This document shows, piece after piece, positions 35,258 through 46,424 of a stretch of 64,000 bases of DNA; the first letter of the stretch is position 1; every line of letters begins with the position of its first letter. This DNA comes from CAWGJC01 sp965276665 (GTDB lineage Bacteria > Pseudomonadota > Alphaproteobacteria > Acetobacterales > Acetobacteraceae). The DNA lies in contig OZ255620.1 in the NCBI GenBank assembly GCA_965276665.1, positions 682,001 to 746,000 on the forward strand, read 5' to 3'. The notes beneath the pieces were generated by a model. That model was given only the letters and a program-made list of their open reading frames with translations, ran no database searches and was not told the origin of the DNA. Made by a program: the position numbers and the translations under genes.

Positions 35258-35536
35258 ATGCGATTGCGGGCTATCTTGCGGTCTATCTTCCTGGGAGTGT
35301 GTCTTGCCTGCGCCACCGGCGCGCAGGGCGAGGAAACGCCGATGCGGGTGACCACGGATACCAGCGATTACTGCGCAGCACTCGCCGCCCAGGTGCGGAG
35401 CGCGCAGTCGCAATCGGCCGACGTGCTGCGCCTCTCGTCCGAGGGCGAGGCGATGTGCCGGCAGGGCATGATCATCGGCGGCCTGCACCGCCTGCGCCGC
35501 GCGCTCGCGATCCTGCGCAAGCGCGACGATCGGTAG
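35258..35536 (+). CDS. Small secreted protein, unknown function
   Basis: A 92-residue protein with a signal peptide (core LRSIFLGVCLACATG, likely cleavage before EET). The mature part has two cysteines (SDYCAALAAQV and EAMCRQGMIIGG) and a helical C-terminus RLRRALAILRKR. ATG at 35258 begins just after the kinase stop at 35250; GTG at 35237 is the alternative. Its position behind the protease/two-component operon suggests a periplasmic accessory or target, which is inference. Confidence 0.65.
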   Translation: MRLRAILRSIFLGVCLACATGAQGEETPMRVTTDTSDYCAALAAQVRSAQSQSADVLRLSSEGEAMCRQGMIIGGLHRLRRALAILRKRDDR

Positions 35537-35564
35537 CTTCCGACCGGCGCCGGCGCGATCCGCT

Positions 35565-37958
35565 TCAGGCCGCTTCCGGCGGCGCGGGACCCGGCACCGC
35601 CGAGAGGATGCGATGGCTGGTGAACGGGCTCTCGATCGCCAGCTCGTCGAAGCGGTATTTCACCCGCCGGTTGAATTCGCGCATCACCGCCCAACGCTGC
35701 GAGGACACCGTCTTGATCCGCGCACGCAACACGAAATGGTCGTCGAGCAGCTGGTGCACGCCGAGCACGTCGAGATCGGCGACGATCGCCGCGCCCCACC
35801 GCTCCTCCTGCCGCATCGCGGCGCCGATCTCGCGCAGCACGTCGGCGATGTGGTCCGGCTCCTCGTTCACGCTGAGCGTGACGTCGAGTACCGCGAACCC
35901 GTAATCGCGCGTCTGGTTGGTGAGCGTGGTGACCGAGCTGAACGGGATGATGTGCATCGATCCGTCGAGCGCGCGCAGCTTGATGGTGCGGATCGACAGA
36001 TGCTCGACCGTGCCCGACAGGCTGCTCACCGACACCACGTCGCCCACCTGGATCGCGTTCTCCAGCAGCAGGAACAGCCCGGTGATCAGATCCTGCACGA
36101 GCTTCTGCGAGCCGAAGCCGATGGCGACGCCGACCACGCCGGCGCCGGCCAGCAGTGGCGCGATGTTGACGCCGATCTCGGAGAGCGCGGTCAGCCCGAC
36201 CATCACCACGATCAGCGTGAGCAGAGCGGTGCGCAGCATCGGCAGCAGCGTGCGCAGCCGCACGGCGCGTTCCGGCTGGCCGCTGGTCAGCCGCGCGAGA
36301 TGGCGGTCGATGCCGGCATTGCTGCCCTCCCACACGGCGAGCGCCACCGCCGCGGTGACGCCGATCGTGACCACCGCCGAGGCGATGCGGCTGCCGAGCT
36401 GCCCGCGTCCGAACCAGGTGATCGCGTCGAGCCCCCAGACCTCCAGCAGCACGACCAGCGTGATCACCGCGACCACGCAGCTGAGCGTCGCGCGCAGGAT
36501 CGGATAGTAGCGGTTCGCCCGCGCCTCGAGCCCCGGATAGCGCGAGGCCACGTCCGGCGAGACATGCAGGGCGCGGTCGAGCGTGCCGAACAGCACGAGG
36601 GAGAGCAGCTTGGCGCCGGCCAGGACGGCGACGGTGAGCAGGAAGAAATGCACGAGCTTGGTGAAGCCGTTCGGGATCTCGAACGCGTACACCAGCCAGA
36701 GCGCCACGATGTAGAAGATCGCGATCCAGTGCCACACACCGGCGAACCCGTTGCGGAACCGCGCCCAGGCGCCATGCGCGTGCTTCGGCGCGCGCAGCCG
36801 GCGCGCGATCTCGGCGCGGCTGCGCAGCACCAGCACGACCAGCAGCAGATGCGCGATCAGCGCGACCAGCTTGAGCAGCGCGTCATGCGCGGCAAGCGAC
36901 AGGCCGAGCAGCTCCGCGACATCGGCGAGCGCGCTGCCGAACACCGCCACCACGACGATGCGACGGATCCAGATCGCCAGGAAATACCCGTTCGCCTCGC
37001 TGATCTCGAACAGCCGGGCGCGCGGGTCCGGCGGCAGCACCATCATCCGCACCACGCACATGATGGCGCGGGTGACGGCATAGGCCTGCACGATCGCGAG
37101 GATGGCGGCGCGCGTCGCCACCGGCTCGCCGAGCGATGTGTCGAGCAGCAGGTTGCCGAGCACGAGGAAGCAGGCCACCGGCAGCAAATCGAGCAGGAGG
37201 CCGCCGATGGCGAAGGGAAGCCGGCGCAGCGTGCTCCAGGCGGTGCGGAGCCGCCGGTGACGCAGCGCCTTCTCGTGGAACGGCTCGGAATCGGCCTCGC
37301 TGCCCTCGGACACCGGCGGCGGGGGCGGCGGCTCCTCCTGCGCGCGGGCGAGCAAGGCGCGGAGCCGGCGGAGACCGCGATGCAGCAGCCGCTCCACGCC
37401 GACCCCGACGCCGAGCACGATCACGAGCTTGAGCAGCGTCTCGACGAGCTGCATGCGGGATTCGGGATCGTCGAGATCACGATGCAGCCACCGCCAGAGC
37501 TGCGGGAAGCCGGTGAGCGAGCGGATGCTGGTCGAGACCTGCCTCGAGAATGTCTCGAGCCCCTGCGTGGTGGTGGTGAGCAGCTCGGCGCCCAGACCCT
37601 GCGGCAGCAGCGAGGGCGTGGCGGTCGGCTTGGCGGCGGCCGGCGCAGGCGCTGAGCCGGGTGCTGAACTCGGTGCCGTCTGGGACGCGCGCGCCGGCGC
37701 GCCGGCGGGTGCGGGTGTCTCCGGCAGGGCGCGCGCAATATGGTCGAGCGTCGCGGTGAACTGCGCCCGCTTCGCCGGGTCGTTGAGCACGTCCAGCACC
37801 TGCTGCGCCTCGGCGGGGGTGAGCGGCGGCGCCGTGGCGGGGTGGGCCGGCGGATGCTGCGGGGTCTGCGCGGCCACCGGGCGGACCATCGCGGCGATCA
37901 GCAGGAACAGCGCCGTCACGAGCAGGCGGGCAGCGGAACGCCTTGAGTCGAAAGCCAA
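35565..37958 (-). CDS. Mechanosensitive ion channel, MscS family (large)
   Basis: A 797-residue MscS-type channel. A signal peptide (about 1-31) is followed by a periplasmic/proline-rich segment, roughly ten hydrophobic helices, and the MscS core near residues 560-760. The pore-lining helix is LLAGAGVVGVAIGFGSQKLV, followed by QDLITGLFLLLENAIQVGD. It protects against osmotic downshock. The 3' end converges on the small secreted protein gene with 28 bases between. Confidence 0.9.
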   Translation of the reverse strand: MAFDSRRSAARLLVTALFLLIAAMVRPVAAQTPQHPPAHPATAPPLTPAEAQQVLDVLNDPAKRAQFTATLDHIARALPETPAPAGAPARASQTAPSSAPGSAPAPAAAKPTATPSLLPQGLGAELLTTTTQGLETFSRQVSTSIRSLTGFPQLWRWLHRDLDDPESRMQLVETLLKLVIVLGVGVGVERLLHRGLRRLRALLARAQEEPPPPPPVSEGSEADSEPFHEKALRHRRLRTAWSTLRRLPFAIGGLLLDLLPVACFLVLGNLLLDTSLGEPVATRAAILAIVQAYAVTRAIMCVVRMMVLPPDPRARLFEISEANGYFLAIWIRRIVVVAVFGSALADVAELLGLSLAAHDALLKLVALIAHLLLVVLVLRSRAEIARRLRAPKHAHGAWARFRNGFAGVWHWIAIFYIVALWLVYAFEIPNGFTKLVHFFLLTVAVLAGAKLLSLVLFGTLDRALHVSPDVASRYPGLEARANRYYPILRATLSCVVAVITLVVLLEVWGLDAITWFGRGQLGSRIASAVVTIGVTAAVALAVWEGSNAGIDRHLARLTSGQPERAVRLRTLLPMLRTALLTLIVVMVGLTALSEIGVNIAPLLAGAGVVGVAIGFGSQKLVQDLITGLFLLLENAIQVGDVVSVSSLSGTVEHLSIRTIKLRALDGSMHIIPFSSVTTLTNQTRDYGFAVLDVTLSVNEEPDHIADVLREIGAAMRQEERWGAAIVADLDVLGVHQLLDDHFVLRARIKTVSSQRWAVMREFNRRVKYRFDELAIESPFTSHRILSAVPGPAPPEAA

Positions 37959-38043
37959 ATCTGGACCTCATATGGGATGGGACGGGCGGCTTAGGCCACG
38001 GCCGAGGCTTCCCTAACACGCGAACCGCCCCTATGTCGCATGC

Positions 38044-38238
38044 ATGACCACCGTGCTCACCATCCTGCTCGGCCTCGCCATGCTGGGCGTCCTCGGCGTC
38101 CTGTTCGCCGGGCTGTTCGGCGTGGTGCGCGGCGGCGGCGACCCGCAGCGCTCCAACGCGCTGATGCGCTGGCGCGTGATCCTGCAGGCGGCGGCGCTGC
38201 TGATCTTCATGGCGCTGCTGAGCCTGCTCAAGCGCTGA
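38044..38238 (+). CDS. Twin-transmembrane (HIG1-like) small protein
   Basis: A 64-residue protein with two hydrophobic helices joined by a short charged loop. The loop and second helix, RSNALMRWRVILQAAALLIF, match the HIG1-type pattern NxLMRxRVxxQ common in alphaproteobacteria. Eukaryotic relatives associate with respiratory complexes. It precedes the def-fmt-truA group but has its own start after a gap from the divergent MscS gene. Confidence 0.75.
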   Translation: MTTVLTILLGLAMLGVLGVLFAGLFGVVRGGGDPQRSNALMRWRVILQAAALLIFMALLSLLKR

Positions 38239-38281
38239 CCGCCGATTGATTGCGCATCGCGGCGCCGCTACATCGCGCCGG

Positions 38282-38806
38282 GTGAACGATCTGCTTCCCA
38301 TCCTGCTCGTCCCGGACCCGATCCTGCGGGCCAAAAGCCGTCCGGTGGGCAAGGAAGACGCCACGCTGGTGCGCGGCCTGCTGCCGCGAATGTATGCGAG
38401 CATGTATCGCGCGCCCGGTATCGGGCTGGCCGCCCCGCAGGTCGGCCAGCCGATCCGCCTGGTGGTGATCGACCTGATGCCGGACGACAAGCCGGCACCG
38501 CTCACGCTGATCAATCCCGAGATCGTCGCCGTCAGCGACGAGCAGGCGACCCGGGAGGAAGGCTGCCTCTCACTGCCCGGCCAGTACGCGGATCTCACCC
38601 GCCCCGCCCAAGTGCGCGTGCGCTACGAGGACGAAACCGGCGCGCGGCAGGAGATCGAGGCGGACGGGCTGCTCGCCACCTGCCTCCAGCACGAGATCGA
38701 CCATCTGGACGGGGTGCTGTTCGTCGATCACCTCTCGCCGCTCAAGCGAAACATGATCCTCCGCCGGCTGGCCAAGGAGCTGCGGCAGCAGAAGGCCGCG
38801 GGTTGA
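38282..38806 (+). CDS. def: Peptide deformylase
   Basis: A 174-residue metalloenzyme removing the formyl group from new proteins. All three motifs are intact: GIGLAAPQ (47-54), EGCLS (93-97, metal ligand C95) and QHEIDH (136-141, ligands H137 and H141, base E138). The start is GTG at 38282, where the family homology begins. It is translated just ahead of fmt, the usual partner gene. Confidence 0.94.
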   Translation: MNDLLPILLVPDPILRAKSRPVGKEDATLVRGLLPRMYASMYRAPGIGLAAPQVGQPIRLVVIDLMPDDKPAPLTLINPEIVAVSDEQATREEGCLSLPGQYADLTRPAQVRVRYEDETGARQEIEADGLLATCLQHEIDHLDGVLFVDHLSPLKRNMILRRLAKELRQQKAAG

Positions 38807-38811
38807 GCCAG

Positions 38812-39717
38812 ATGCGCCTCGCCTTCATGGGATCGCCGGATTTCGCCGTCCCGGCGCTGCATGCGCTGCACCGGGCCGGACACGGCATCGCCGCCATCTA
38901 TTGCCAGCCGCCGCGCCCCGCCGGCCGCGGTCAGGCGGTCCGGCGCTGCCCGGTGCACGAGGCCGCGTTGGCGCTCGGCCTGCCGGTGCATACGCCGGAG
39001 CGGCTCCGGCGTGACCCGGCGGCGCAGGCGGGTTTCGCGGCGCTCGACCTCGATGCCGCGGTGGTGGCGGCCTATGGCCAGATCCTGCCGAAGGCGATGC
39101 TCGACGCGCCGGCGCGCGGCTGCCTCAACATCCATGCGAGCCTGCTGCCGCGCTGGCGCGGCGCCGCGCCGATCCAGGCCGCGATCCTCGCCGGCGATGC
39201 GGAGACCGGGATCACCATCATGCGGATGGATGAGGGGCTCGACACCGGACCCATGCTGCTGTGCGGATCCGTGCCGATCAACGAGGAGACCGCGGTCCCC
39301 GCCCTGCACGACGCGCTGGCGGAGGTCGGCGCAAGGCTGATCCTGCGCGCGCTCGACGAGGACCCGCCGGCCGTCCCGCAGCCCGAAGCGGGCGCGACCT
39401 ACGCCCCGCGGCTCACCCGGGCGGACGGGCGGATCGACTGGACCGCCCCCGCCGCCGCCATCCTTCGCCAAGTGCGTGCGCTCAATCCGTGGCCGGGGAC
39501 GTTCTGCATGCTCGGCGAGGCGACGCTGAAGCTGCTGGAGGCGGCGCCGGCGCCCGGCGCCGGCAAGCCCGGCACGGTGCTCGACGACCGGCTGGCGATC
39601 GCCTGCGGCGAGGGCGCGATCCGGGCGCTCCGCGTCCAGCTTCCCGGGCGCGGGGGGCTCGTCGCCGAGGCGTTCCTGCGCGGCCATGCGGTGCCGCCGG
39701 GCACATGCCTGAGCTGA
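38812..39717 (+). CDS. fmt: Methionyl-tRNA formyltransferase
   Basis: A 301-residue enzyme that formylates initiator Met-tRNA. MRLAFMGSPDFAVPAL is the typical start, and NIHASLLPRWRGAAPIQ holds the folate-binding and catalytic histidine, with the aspartate in GITIMRMDEGLDTG. ATG at 38812 is preferred; a TTG at 38803 overlapping the def stop is possible. The C-terminal tRNA-binding domain is present. It overlaps truA by 13 bases. Confidence 0.94.
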   Translation: MRLAFMGSPDFAVPALHALHRAGHGIAAIYCQPPRPAGRGQAVRRCPVHEAALALGLPVHTPERLRRDPAAQAGFAALDLDAAVVAAYGQILPKAMLDAPARGCLNIHASLLPRWRGAAPIQAAILAGDAETGITIMRMDEGLDTGPMLLCGSVPINEETAVPALHDALAEVGARLILRALDEDPPAVPQPEAGATYAPRLTRADGRIDWTAPAAAILRQVRALNPWPGTFCMLGEATLKLLEAAPAPGAGKPGTVLDDRLAIACGEGAIRALRVQLPGRGGLVAEAFLRGHAVPPGTCLS

Positions 39718-40541
39718 TCGCGGAGAGCGGGACCGGATCCCAGGCGGGTTGCGGCCCCGCGCCCGAGATCGCGCAAACCGTCACCCTCTGGGCGCTGCTG
39801 ATCGAATATGACGGCACCTCCTTCGTCGGCTGGCAGCACCAGGGTAGCGGAATTGCGGTGCAGGACGTGCTGGAGCAGGCGGCGGCGAAGCTCGCGCGCG
39901 GCGTGCCGCCCGGCACGATGGTGGCCGGGCGCACCGATTCCGGGGTGCATGCCGCCGGGCAGGTGGCGCGCATCGCCCTGCCCGAAGGGTATGAAGCCGC
40001 GCGTGTGCGCGACGCGCTCAATTTCCACATGAAGCCGCATCCGGTGGTGGTGGTGGTCGCGGCGCCCGCGCCCCGGGACTGGCATCCGCGTTTCTCCGCC
40101 CTCGCCCGCCGCTACCGATACCGCATCCTCGACCGCTGCGCCCGGCCGGCCCTCGCTGCCAACCGGGTCTGGCACGTGCCGCACCGGCTCGACGCGGCGG
40201 CGATGGCGGCGGCGGCGCAGCACCTGGTCGGGCGGCATGATTTCACCTCCTTCCGCGCCAGCTCCTGCCAGGCGAAATCGCCCACCCGCACGCTCGATGT
40301 GCTCGCGGTGACGCGGGACGGGGATTGCGTCGAGATCACCACCGAGGCGCGCAGCTTCCTGCACCACCAGGTGCGGAACATGGCGGGCACGCTGAAGCTG
40401 GTGGGCGAAGGGCGATGGACGCCGGACCGGGTCGCCGCCGCCCTCGCCGCCCGCGACCGCGCCGCCGCCGGCCCGACCGCGCCCTCCGCCGGTCTCACCT
40501 TCCTCGGCGCCCGCTACCCGATCGACCCGTTCAACCGGTGA
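39705..40541 (+). CDS. truA: tRNA pseudouridine(38-40) synthase
   Basis: A 278-residue TruA. The catalytic aspartate is in GRTDSGVHAAGQ, with YDGTSFVGWQHQ upstream and FLHHQVRNMAGTL downstream. The first about 25 residues (from MPELIAE) precede the conserved start WALLIEYDG, so the true start may be slightly later. It completes the def-fmt-truA set, and its end overlaps the convergent membrane protein gene by 11 bases. Confidence 0.92.
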   Translation: MPELIAESGTGSQAGCGPAPEIAQTVTLWALLIEYDGTSFVGWQHQGSGIAVQDVLEQAAAKLARGVPPGTMVAGRTDSGVHAAGQVARIALPEGYEAARVRDALNFHMKPHPVVVVVAAPAPRDWHPRFSALARRYRYRILDRCARPALAANRVWHVPHRLDAAAMAAAAQHLVGRHDFTSFRASSCQAKSPTRTLDVLAVTRDGDCVEITTEARSFLHHQVRNMAGTLKLVGEGRWTPDRVAAALAARDRAAAGPTAPSAGLTFLGARYPIDPFNR

Positions 40542-41070
40542 TCGCGGAGAGGATGAGCCCGATCGCGAGATCGATGCCGACCAGCGCGCCGGCCGAGATC
40601 CCGTCCACGTCGAGCGCGACCCGCGCCGCATACCATTCGAGCCAGAGCGCCCAGCCGATCGCCACCAGCTCCAGCGTTTCGTTCAGCAGCGCCGGGGCGC
40701 CGAGCACCGGCGGCAGCGCGGCCACGACCAAAAGCAGATACTGGATCACGTTGCACCAGTTCCACACGGCGATGAACAGCGGCCAGCGCGCCTCCCGCCC
40801 CATCCGCACCGCGATCGCATGCGAGGCGACGGCGAAGGCCGCCCAGCCCACCGCGTAGGACAGCAGCTCGACCGCCACCGCATGGCCCGGCAGGCGCGGG
40901 ACGCCATCGGCCGACCAGTCGAGCACGCGGAGGAACAGGAAGGCGGGCAGGCAGAGGGCGGCCGCCCAGAAGCTGCGGATCGCGCCGCGCCTGCCGGCAT
41001 CGACATGGCGGATGCCGTCCGCCCGGCCGCGTGCCAGCAGCAGCGCCCCGTGCAGCCCAGCGGCGATCAT
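40531..41070 (-). CDS. Membrane protein in the dap operon, paralogue 2
   Basis: A 179-residue protein with about five hydrophobic helices. The central motif FIAVWNWCNVIQYLLLVV resembles ATAFNWCQWLMPVVL of the preceding gene, so the two are distant paralogues. Its ATG overlaps the stop of paralogue 1 (ATGA), making it the last gene of a four-gene operon with dapD and dapE. Function unknown. Confidence 0.7.
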   Translation of the reverse strand: MIAAGLHGALLLARGRADGIRHVDAGRRGAIRSFWAAALCLPAFLFLRVLDWSADGVPRLPGHAVAVELLSYAVGWAAFAVASHAIAVRMGREARWPLFIAVWNWCNVIQYLLLVVAALPPVLGAPALLNETLELVAIGWALWLEWYAARVALDVDGISAGALVGIDLAIGLILSAITG

Positions 41071-41660
41071 CCCTTGGCCCCCGCCGCGAGCGCGATCAAC
41101 CGGGGCACCAACAGCACCGCCACCGCGCCGAGATTGGTCCCCGCCACCACCCCGATCGCCCGCCAGACCGAGAGCTCGAGCCCCCGCCAGGCGAGGAACC
41201 AGTGCAGCCAGAGCGCATAGGCGCCCAGCCCGCCGAGCGCGAGCACGCCGGCCACACGCTGCGGCAGGCCGAACGGGAGCGCCGCGCCGAGCAGGAGCAG
41301 CAGCGCAGTCAGCACGACCGGCATCAGCCATTGGCACCAGTTGAACGCGGTCGCGTAGCGCAGCCATTGCGCCTCCCGCGACCAGGTGCGCGCCAGGAGA
41401 TGCGAAAGCACCGCCGGGAGCAGCAGCGCGCAGAGCATCTCCAGGAAATCGGTCAGCGCCCCGACCCCCTCGCCCTGCACCAGCATCAGCACGGTGCCGA
41501 CCAGCGGAAAGGCGATCAGCGGCGCCAGGCTGGTGAGGAAGCCGTTCGGCGTGGCGTCGAATTGCGCAAGCCCGGTGCGCCGTCCGCGCCCGATCAGCAG
41601 GATGCCGAGCAGCGGGTTGCCTGGCCGCCCCCGCTTGCGCTGGCTCTCCGGCCCGATCAT
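41067..41660 (-). CDS. Membrane protein in the dap operon, paralogue 1
   Basis: A 197-residue protein: a basic cytoplasmic N-terminus (SQRKRGRPG) and about five helices. The motif YATAFNWCQWLMP is shared in pattern with paralogue 2. Its ATG overlaps the dapE stop by four bases. The overall arrangement resembles Yip1/DUF-type five-helix proteins, but I do not recognise the family with confidence. Confidence 0.7.
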   Translation of the reverse strand: MIGPESQRKRGRPGNPLLGILLIGRGRRTGLAQFDATPNGFLTSLAPLIAFPLVGTVLMLVQGEGVGALTDFLEMLCALLLPAVLSHLLARTWSREAQWLRYATAFNWCQWLMPVVLTALLLLLGAALPFGLPQRVAGVLALGGLGAYALWLHWFLAWRGLELSVWRAIGVVAGTNLGAVAVLLVPRLIALAAGAKG

Positions 41661-42799
41661 GCCGCCCCGGAAGCGGGGGAGAGGAAGGCTGCCAGCACGG
41701 CGCGGTAGATGCGGGCGAGCGCGCGCAATTCCTCTACCGGGACGCATTCATCGGCCTGGTGCATGGTCGCGCCGACCAGGCCGAACTCCGCCACCGGGCA
41801 GTAACGCGCGATGAACCGCGCATCCGAGGTGCCCCCAGCGGTGTCGAGCCGCGGCTCGACACCGCTCGCCGCCGCCACCGCCGCGCGCAACGCGTCCACC
41901 GCCGGCCCCGGCGTGGTGAGGAACGCCTCCCCGCTCACCGCGATTTCGAGCTCCACCCGCTCGGCATGCTGCGCCAGCGCGCGCTTCAGCCAGGCGGTCA
42001 GGCTGGCGCCGGTATGGCGGTCGTTGAAGCGGATGTTGAGCGCGGCGCGGGCGACCGCCGGGACAACATTGGTGGCCGGATTGCCGACATCGAAGCTGGT
42101 CACCTGCAGGCTCGATGGCTCGAACCACTCGCTGCCGGCATCGAGCGGGGCCGCGATCAGCGCCGCCACCGCGCGCGCCAGGCGGTGCACCGGGTTGTCC
42201 ACCCGATCCGGATAGGCGACATGCCCCTGCGTCCCGTGCAGCGCGATCCGGGCGTTCAGGCTGCCGCGCCGGCCGATCTTGATCACCTCGCCGAGCCGGG
42301 CCGGGTTGGTGGGCTCGCCGACCAGGCAGAAATCCGGGATCTGCTCGTGCGCGGCCATCCACTCCAGCACGCGGACCGTGCCGTCCGTCGCCGGCCCCTC
42401 CTCGTCGCCGGTGATCAGCAGGCTGATCGAGCCGCGCCCCGGCCCCGAGCGCAGATGCTCGGCCGCGGCGGCGGCGAAGGCGGCGATCGCGCCCTTCATG
42501 TCGCAGGCGCCGCGCCCGTAGAGCACCCCGTCACGCACCACGCCGCCAAACGGCTCCTCACGCCACGAGGCCCCTCCCGCCGGCACCACGTCGGTATGGC
42601 CTGCAAAGCAGACATGCGGCGGATCGGTGCCGATGCGGGCAAAGAAATTCTCGGTCTCGCCGAAGCGGAGCGGGACCACCGCGAAACCGAGCTCTTCCAG
42701 GACCGAGCCCAAAATCGCCTGCGCGCCCCCGTCGGCGGGCGTCACCGAGGCGCAGCGGATCAACGCCTGCGCCAGCGGCAGGGGATCGGGTTCGATCAC
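41657..42799 (-). CDS. dapE: Succinyl-diaminopimelate desuccinylase
   Basis: A 380-residue zinc peptidase-family enzyme of lysine and diaminopimelate synthesis. Metal ligands are in [12 protein letters not shown] and [11 protein letters not shown], the catalytic base in [12 protein letters not shown], and the dimerisation domain lies about 180-295. Its start overlaps dapD by four bases. Together with dapD it shows the organism uses the succinylase branch. Confidence 0.94.
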   Translation of the reverse strand: MIEPDPLPLAQALIRCASVTPADGGAQAILGSVLEELGFAVVPLRFGETENFFARIGTDPPHVCFAGHTDVVPAGGASWREEPFGGVVRDGVLYGRGACDMKGAIAAFAAAAAEHLRSGPGRGSISLLITGDEEGPATDGTVRVLEWMAAHEQIPDFCLVGEPTNPARLGEVIKIGRRGSLNARIALHGTQGHVAYPDRVDNPVHRLARAVAALIAAPLDAGSEWFEPSSLQVTSFDVGNPATNVVPAVARAALNIRFNDRHTGASLTAWLKRALAQHAERVELEIAVSGEAFLTTPGPAVDALRAAVAAASGVEPRLDTAGGTSDARFIARYCPVAEFGLVGATMHQADECVPVEELRALARIYRAVLAAFLSPASGAA

Positions 42800-43635
42800 T
42801 CCCGCAGGAGCTCGTTGATCGAGGTTTTCGCCCGCGTGCGCTCGTCGACGCGCTTGACGATCACCGCGCAGGCGAGAGACGGGCCGGAACTGCCATCCGG
42901 CAGGGCCTTGCCCGGCATCGAGCCCGGCACCACCACGGAATAGGCCGGCACCCGGCCGCGGAACTCCTCGCCCGTCGCGCGGTCGACGATGCGGCTCGAC
43001 CCGCTCAGGAACACGCCCATCGAGAGCACGCTGCCGCGCTCGACGATCACGCCCTCCACCACCTCGGAGCGCGCGCCGATGAAGCAGTCATCCTCGATGA
43101 TCACCGGATTCGCCTGCAGCGGCTCCAGCACGCCGCCGATTCCGACACCGCCCGAGAGGTGGCAGTTCCGTCCGATCTGCGCGCAGCTCCCGACCGTCGC
43201 CCAGGTATCGACCATGGTGCCGGCGCCGACATAGGCGCCGACATTGACGAAGCTCGGCATCAGCACGACGCCGGGTGCGACGAAGGCGGAGCGTCGCACC
43301 ACCGCGCCCGGCACCGCGCGGAAGCCGGCCTCGCGGAAGCGGTTCTCGCCCCAACCGTCGAATTTCATGCCGACCTTGTCATAGACGGGGGTGCCGCCGG
43401 CGCCCGGCATCGCCACGCTGTCATTGAGGCGGAAGGACAGCAGCACCGCCTTCTTCAGCCATTCATGCACCACCCACCCGTCCGGGCCCTTCTCGGCGAC
43501 GCGCGCCTCTCCCGAATCGAGCGCCGCCAGCGCCGCCTCCACCGCGTCGCGCGGCGCGCCCTGGGTCGCCGGGGTGAGGATGTCGCGCCGGTCCCACAGC
43601 GCCTCGATCTCGCCCTTGAGGCCGCTCTCCGGCAT
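42796..43635 (-). CDS. dapD: 2,3,4,5-tetrahydropyridine-2,6-dicarboxylate N-succinyltransferase
   Basis: A 279-residue left-handed beta-helix acyltransferase, the first step of the succinylase branch. The hexapeptide section includes [20 protein letters not shown] and [17 protein letters not shown], both typical of DapD. ATG at 43635 fits the family start [17 protein letters not shown]. It is first in the operon dapD-dapE-two membrane proteins, each joined by a four-base overlap. Confidence 0.94.
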   Translation of the reverse strand: MPESGLKGEIEALWDRRDILTPATQGAPRDAVEAALAALDSGEARVAEKGPDGWVVHEWLKKAVLLSFRLNDSVAMPGAGGTPVYDKVGMKFDGWGENRFREAGFRAVPGAVVRRSAFVAPGVVLMPSFVNVGAYVGAGTMVDTWATVGSCAQIGRNCHLSGGVGIGGVLEPLQANPVIIEDDCFIGARSEVVEGVIVERGSVLSMGVFLSGSSRIVDRATGEEFRGRVPAYSVVVPGSMPGKALPDGSSGPSLACAVIVKRVDERTRAKTSINELLRE

Positions 43636-43778
43636 CTCGTCTCTCCATGCAAGGGGCCGGACGATGCGCAGGCCGTCCCGGCCTGTCAACGCGCCGCCAT
43701 GTGAGGACGGAATCGCGGATTTAACGTCTCCTTCACCGCTCGCGCGCAAGGTACGCGGTGAAAGCAGGGCGGGGCGGA

Positions 43779-45175
43779 ATGGACAGCTTCATCGCGACGC
43801 CGGTCGCGGCGGAACCGAGATTCATCACGGATGACGATCCGCTGCGCGATTCCCTGCTCGACAGCCGACAGCGCTGGCGCGACATCGCCGCGATCTCCGC
43901 CGATCTCGTGTTCGAAACCGACAGAGAGGGCCGCTTCGTATTCATCGCGCCGGACCGGGTGCTCGGCTGGCGCGCCGCCGAATTGCTCGGCCGGAACGCG
44001 GAGATGCTGCTCGACCGGGAGGGTGGCGGCGCCTTCAATCCGTTCGCGCCACCCACGCTGCAGCGCCGCCGCCGCGCCTGGCTCACCCGCGCCGACGGCA
44101 GCCGCGCCTGCATCGCCTTCGCCGCCGCCCCGCTCATCGATCGGGGAGGCTGCATCGTCGGCGCCCGCGGCGTCGGCACCGACGTCACCGAGCAGGACAA
44201 TTACGACAGCGCCATCGCCGCCCAGCTTCGCCGCGGCGAGGTGGTCGACCACATTCTCTGGGCGATGCGCCAGGAAGTGCTCGCGCCGCGCATGATGCAG
44301 GCGGTGCTCGACGCGCTGATTCAGGCGCTCGGGGCCGAAGGCGCCGTGCTGCTCGACGCGCCGGAGATCGGCCATGCCGCCATTATCCGCCACCAGGCGG
44401 GCGAGGAGGTCGACGAGGCGCTGCCGCTGGCGCTCCGCCTGCTGGAAGCCGAGGACCTGTCGCCCAGCTGTCTCGCGGATGGCGAGATGAAGGTGCTGGT
44501 CTGCCCGAGCTACACGCGGTTCGGCCAGCGTACCGGCTTGGTGCTCTGGCGCGGCGCGGGGTTCCGCTCCTGGACCGAGGAGGACCGGCTGCTGGTCTCC
44601 TCGGCCGCCGGCATCGTCCGCATGGTGCAGGAGCACGAGGCGGTGCAGCGGGAGATGGCCCGCCAGGCGCGCACCGATCCGCTCACCGGCCTGCTGAACC
44701 GCCGCGCCTTCCTCGACGAGCTCACCCGGCGGATCGACCGGCTGGACCGCGAGGGGCTGCCGGGAACGCTGATGTTCCTCGACCTCGACCATTTCAAGTC
44801 GCTGAACGACGTGTTCGGCCACGATGCCGGCGACGAGGCCTTGCGCATCGTCGCCGAAGTGCTCCGCCGGACGGTGCGGCCGACCGATCTGGTGGCCCGG
44901 CTCGGCGGCGATGAGTTCGCGCTCTGGCTGGATGGCGCCGATCCCTTCGCCGCCGCCGAGCGGGCGGAAGCGCTCCGCCGCCAGGGACCGGAGGCGCTCG
45001 CCCATCTCGCGCCGGCCTCGGCGAGGCGCCCCACCATGTCGATCGGCCTCGCCACCCGCCGTCCGGGCGGCGGCGAGGAAATCGAGAGCCTGATCCAGCG
45101 CGCGGACCGGGCGATGTACGAGGTCAAGCGCGGCGGCCGCGGCCAATGGCGCACCTCCAACGAGGATCCGGTGTG

Positions 45176-45176
<1 letters not shown>
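43779..45176 (+). CDS. Diguanylate cyclase with PAS and GAF-like sensing domains
   Basis: A 465-residue soluble signalling enzyme making cyclic di-GMP. A PAS domain (about 28-140, [20 protein letters not shown]) and a GAF-like domain (about 155-285) precede the GGDEF domain. The active-site GGDEF is at 376-380. The product-inhibition I site RPTD (367-370) sits exactly five residues before it, so feedback inhibition is expected. ATG at 43779 is chosen over GTG at 43758. The stop overlaps the next gene (TGATG). Confidence 0.92.
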
Positions 45177-46417
<1,241 letters not shown>

Positions 46418-46424
46418 GGCGGCT

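Noticed and set aside
35613..37655. 680-residue plus-strand frame
   Set aside because: Antisense to the MscS gene; composition of repeated H, R, E, Q and D is typical of a shadow frame.
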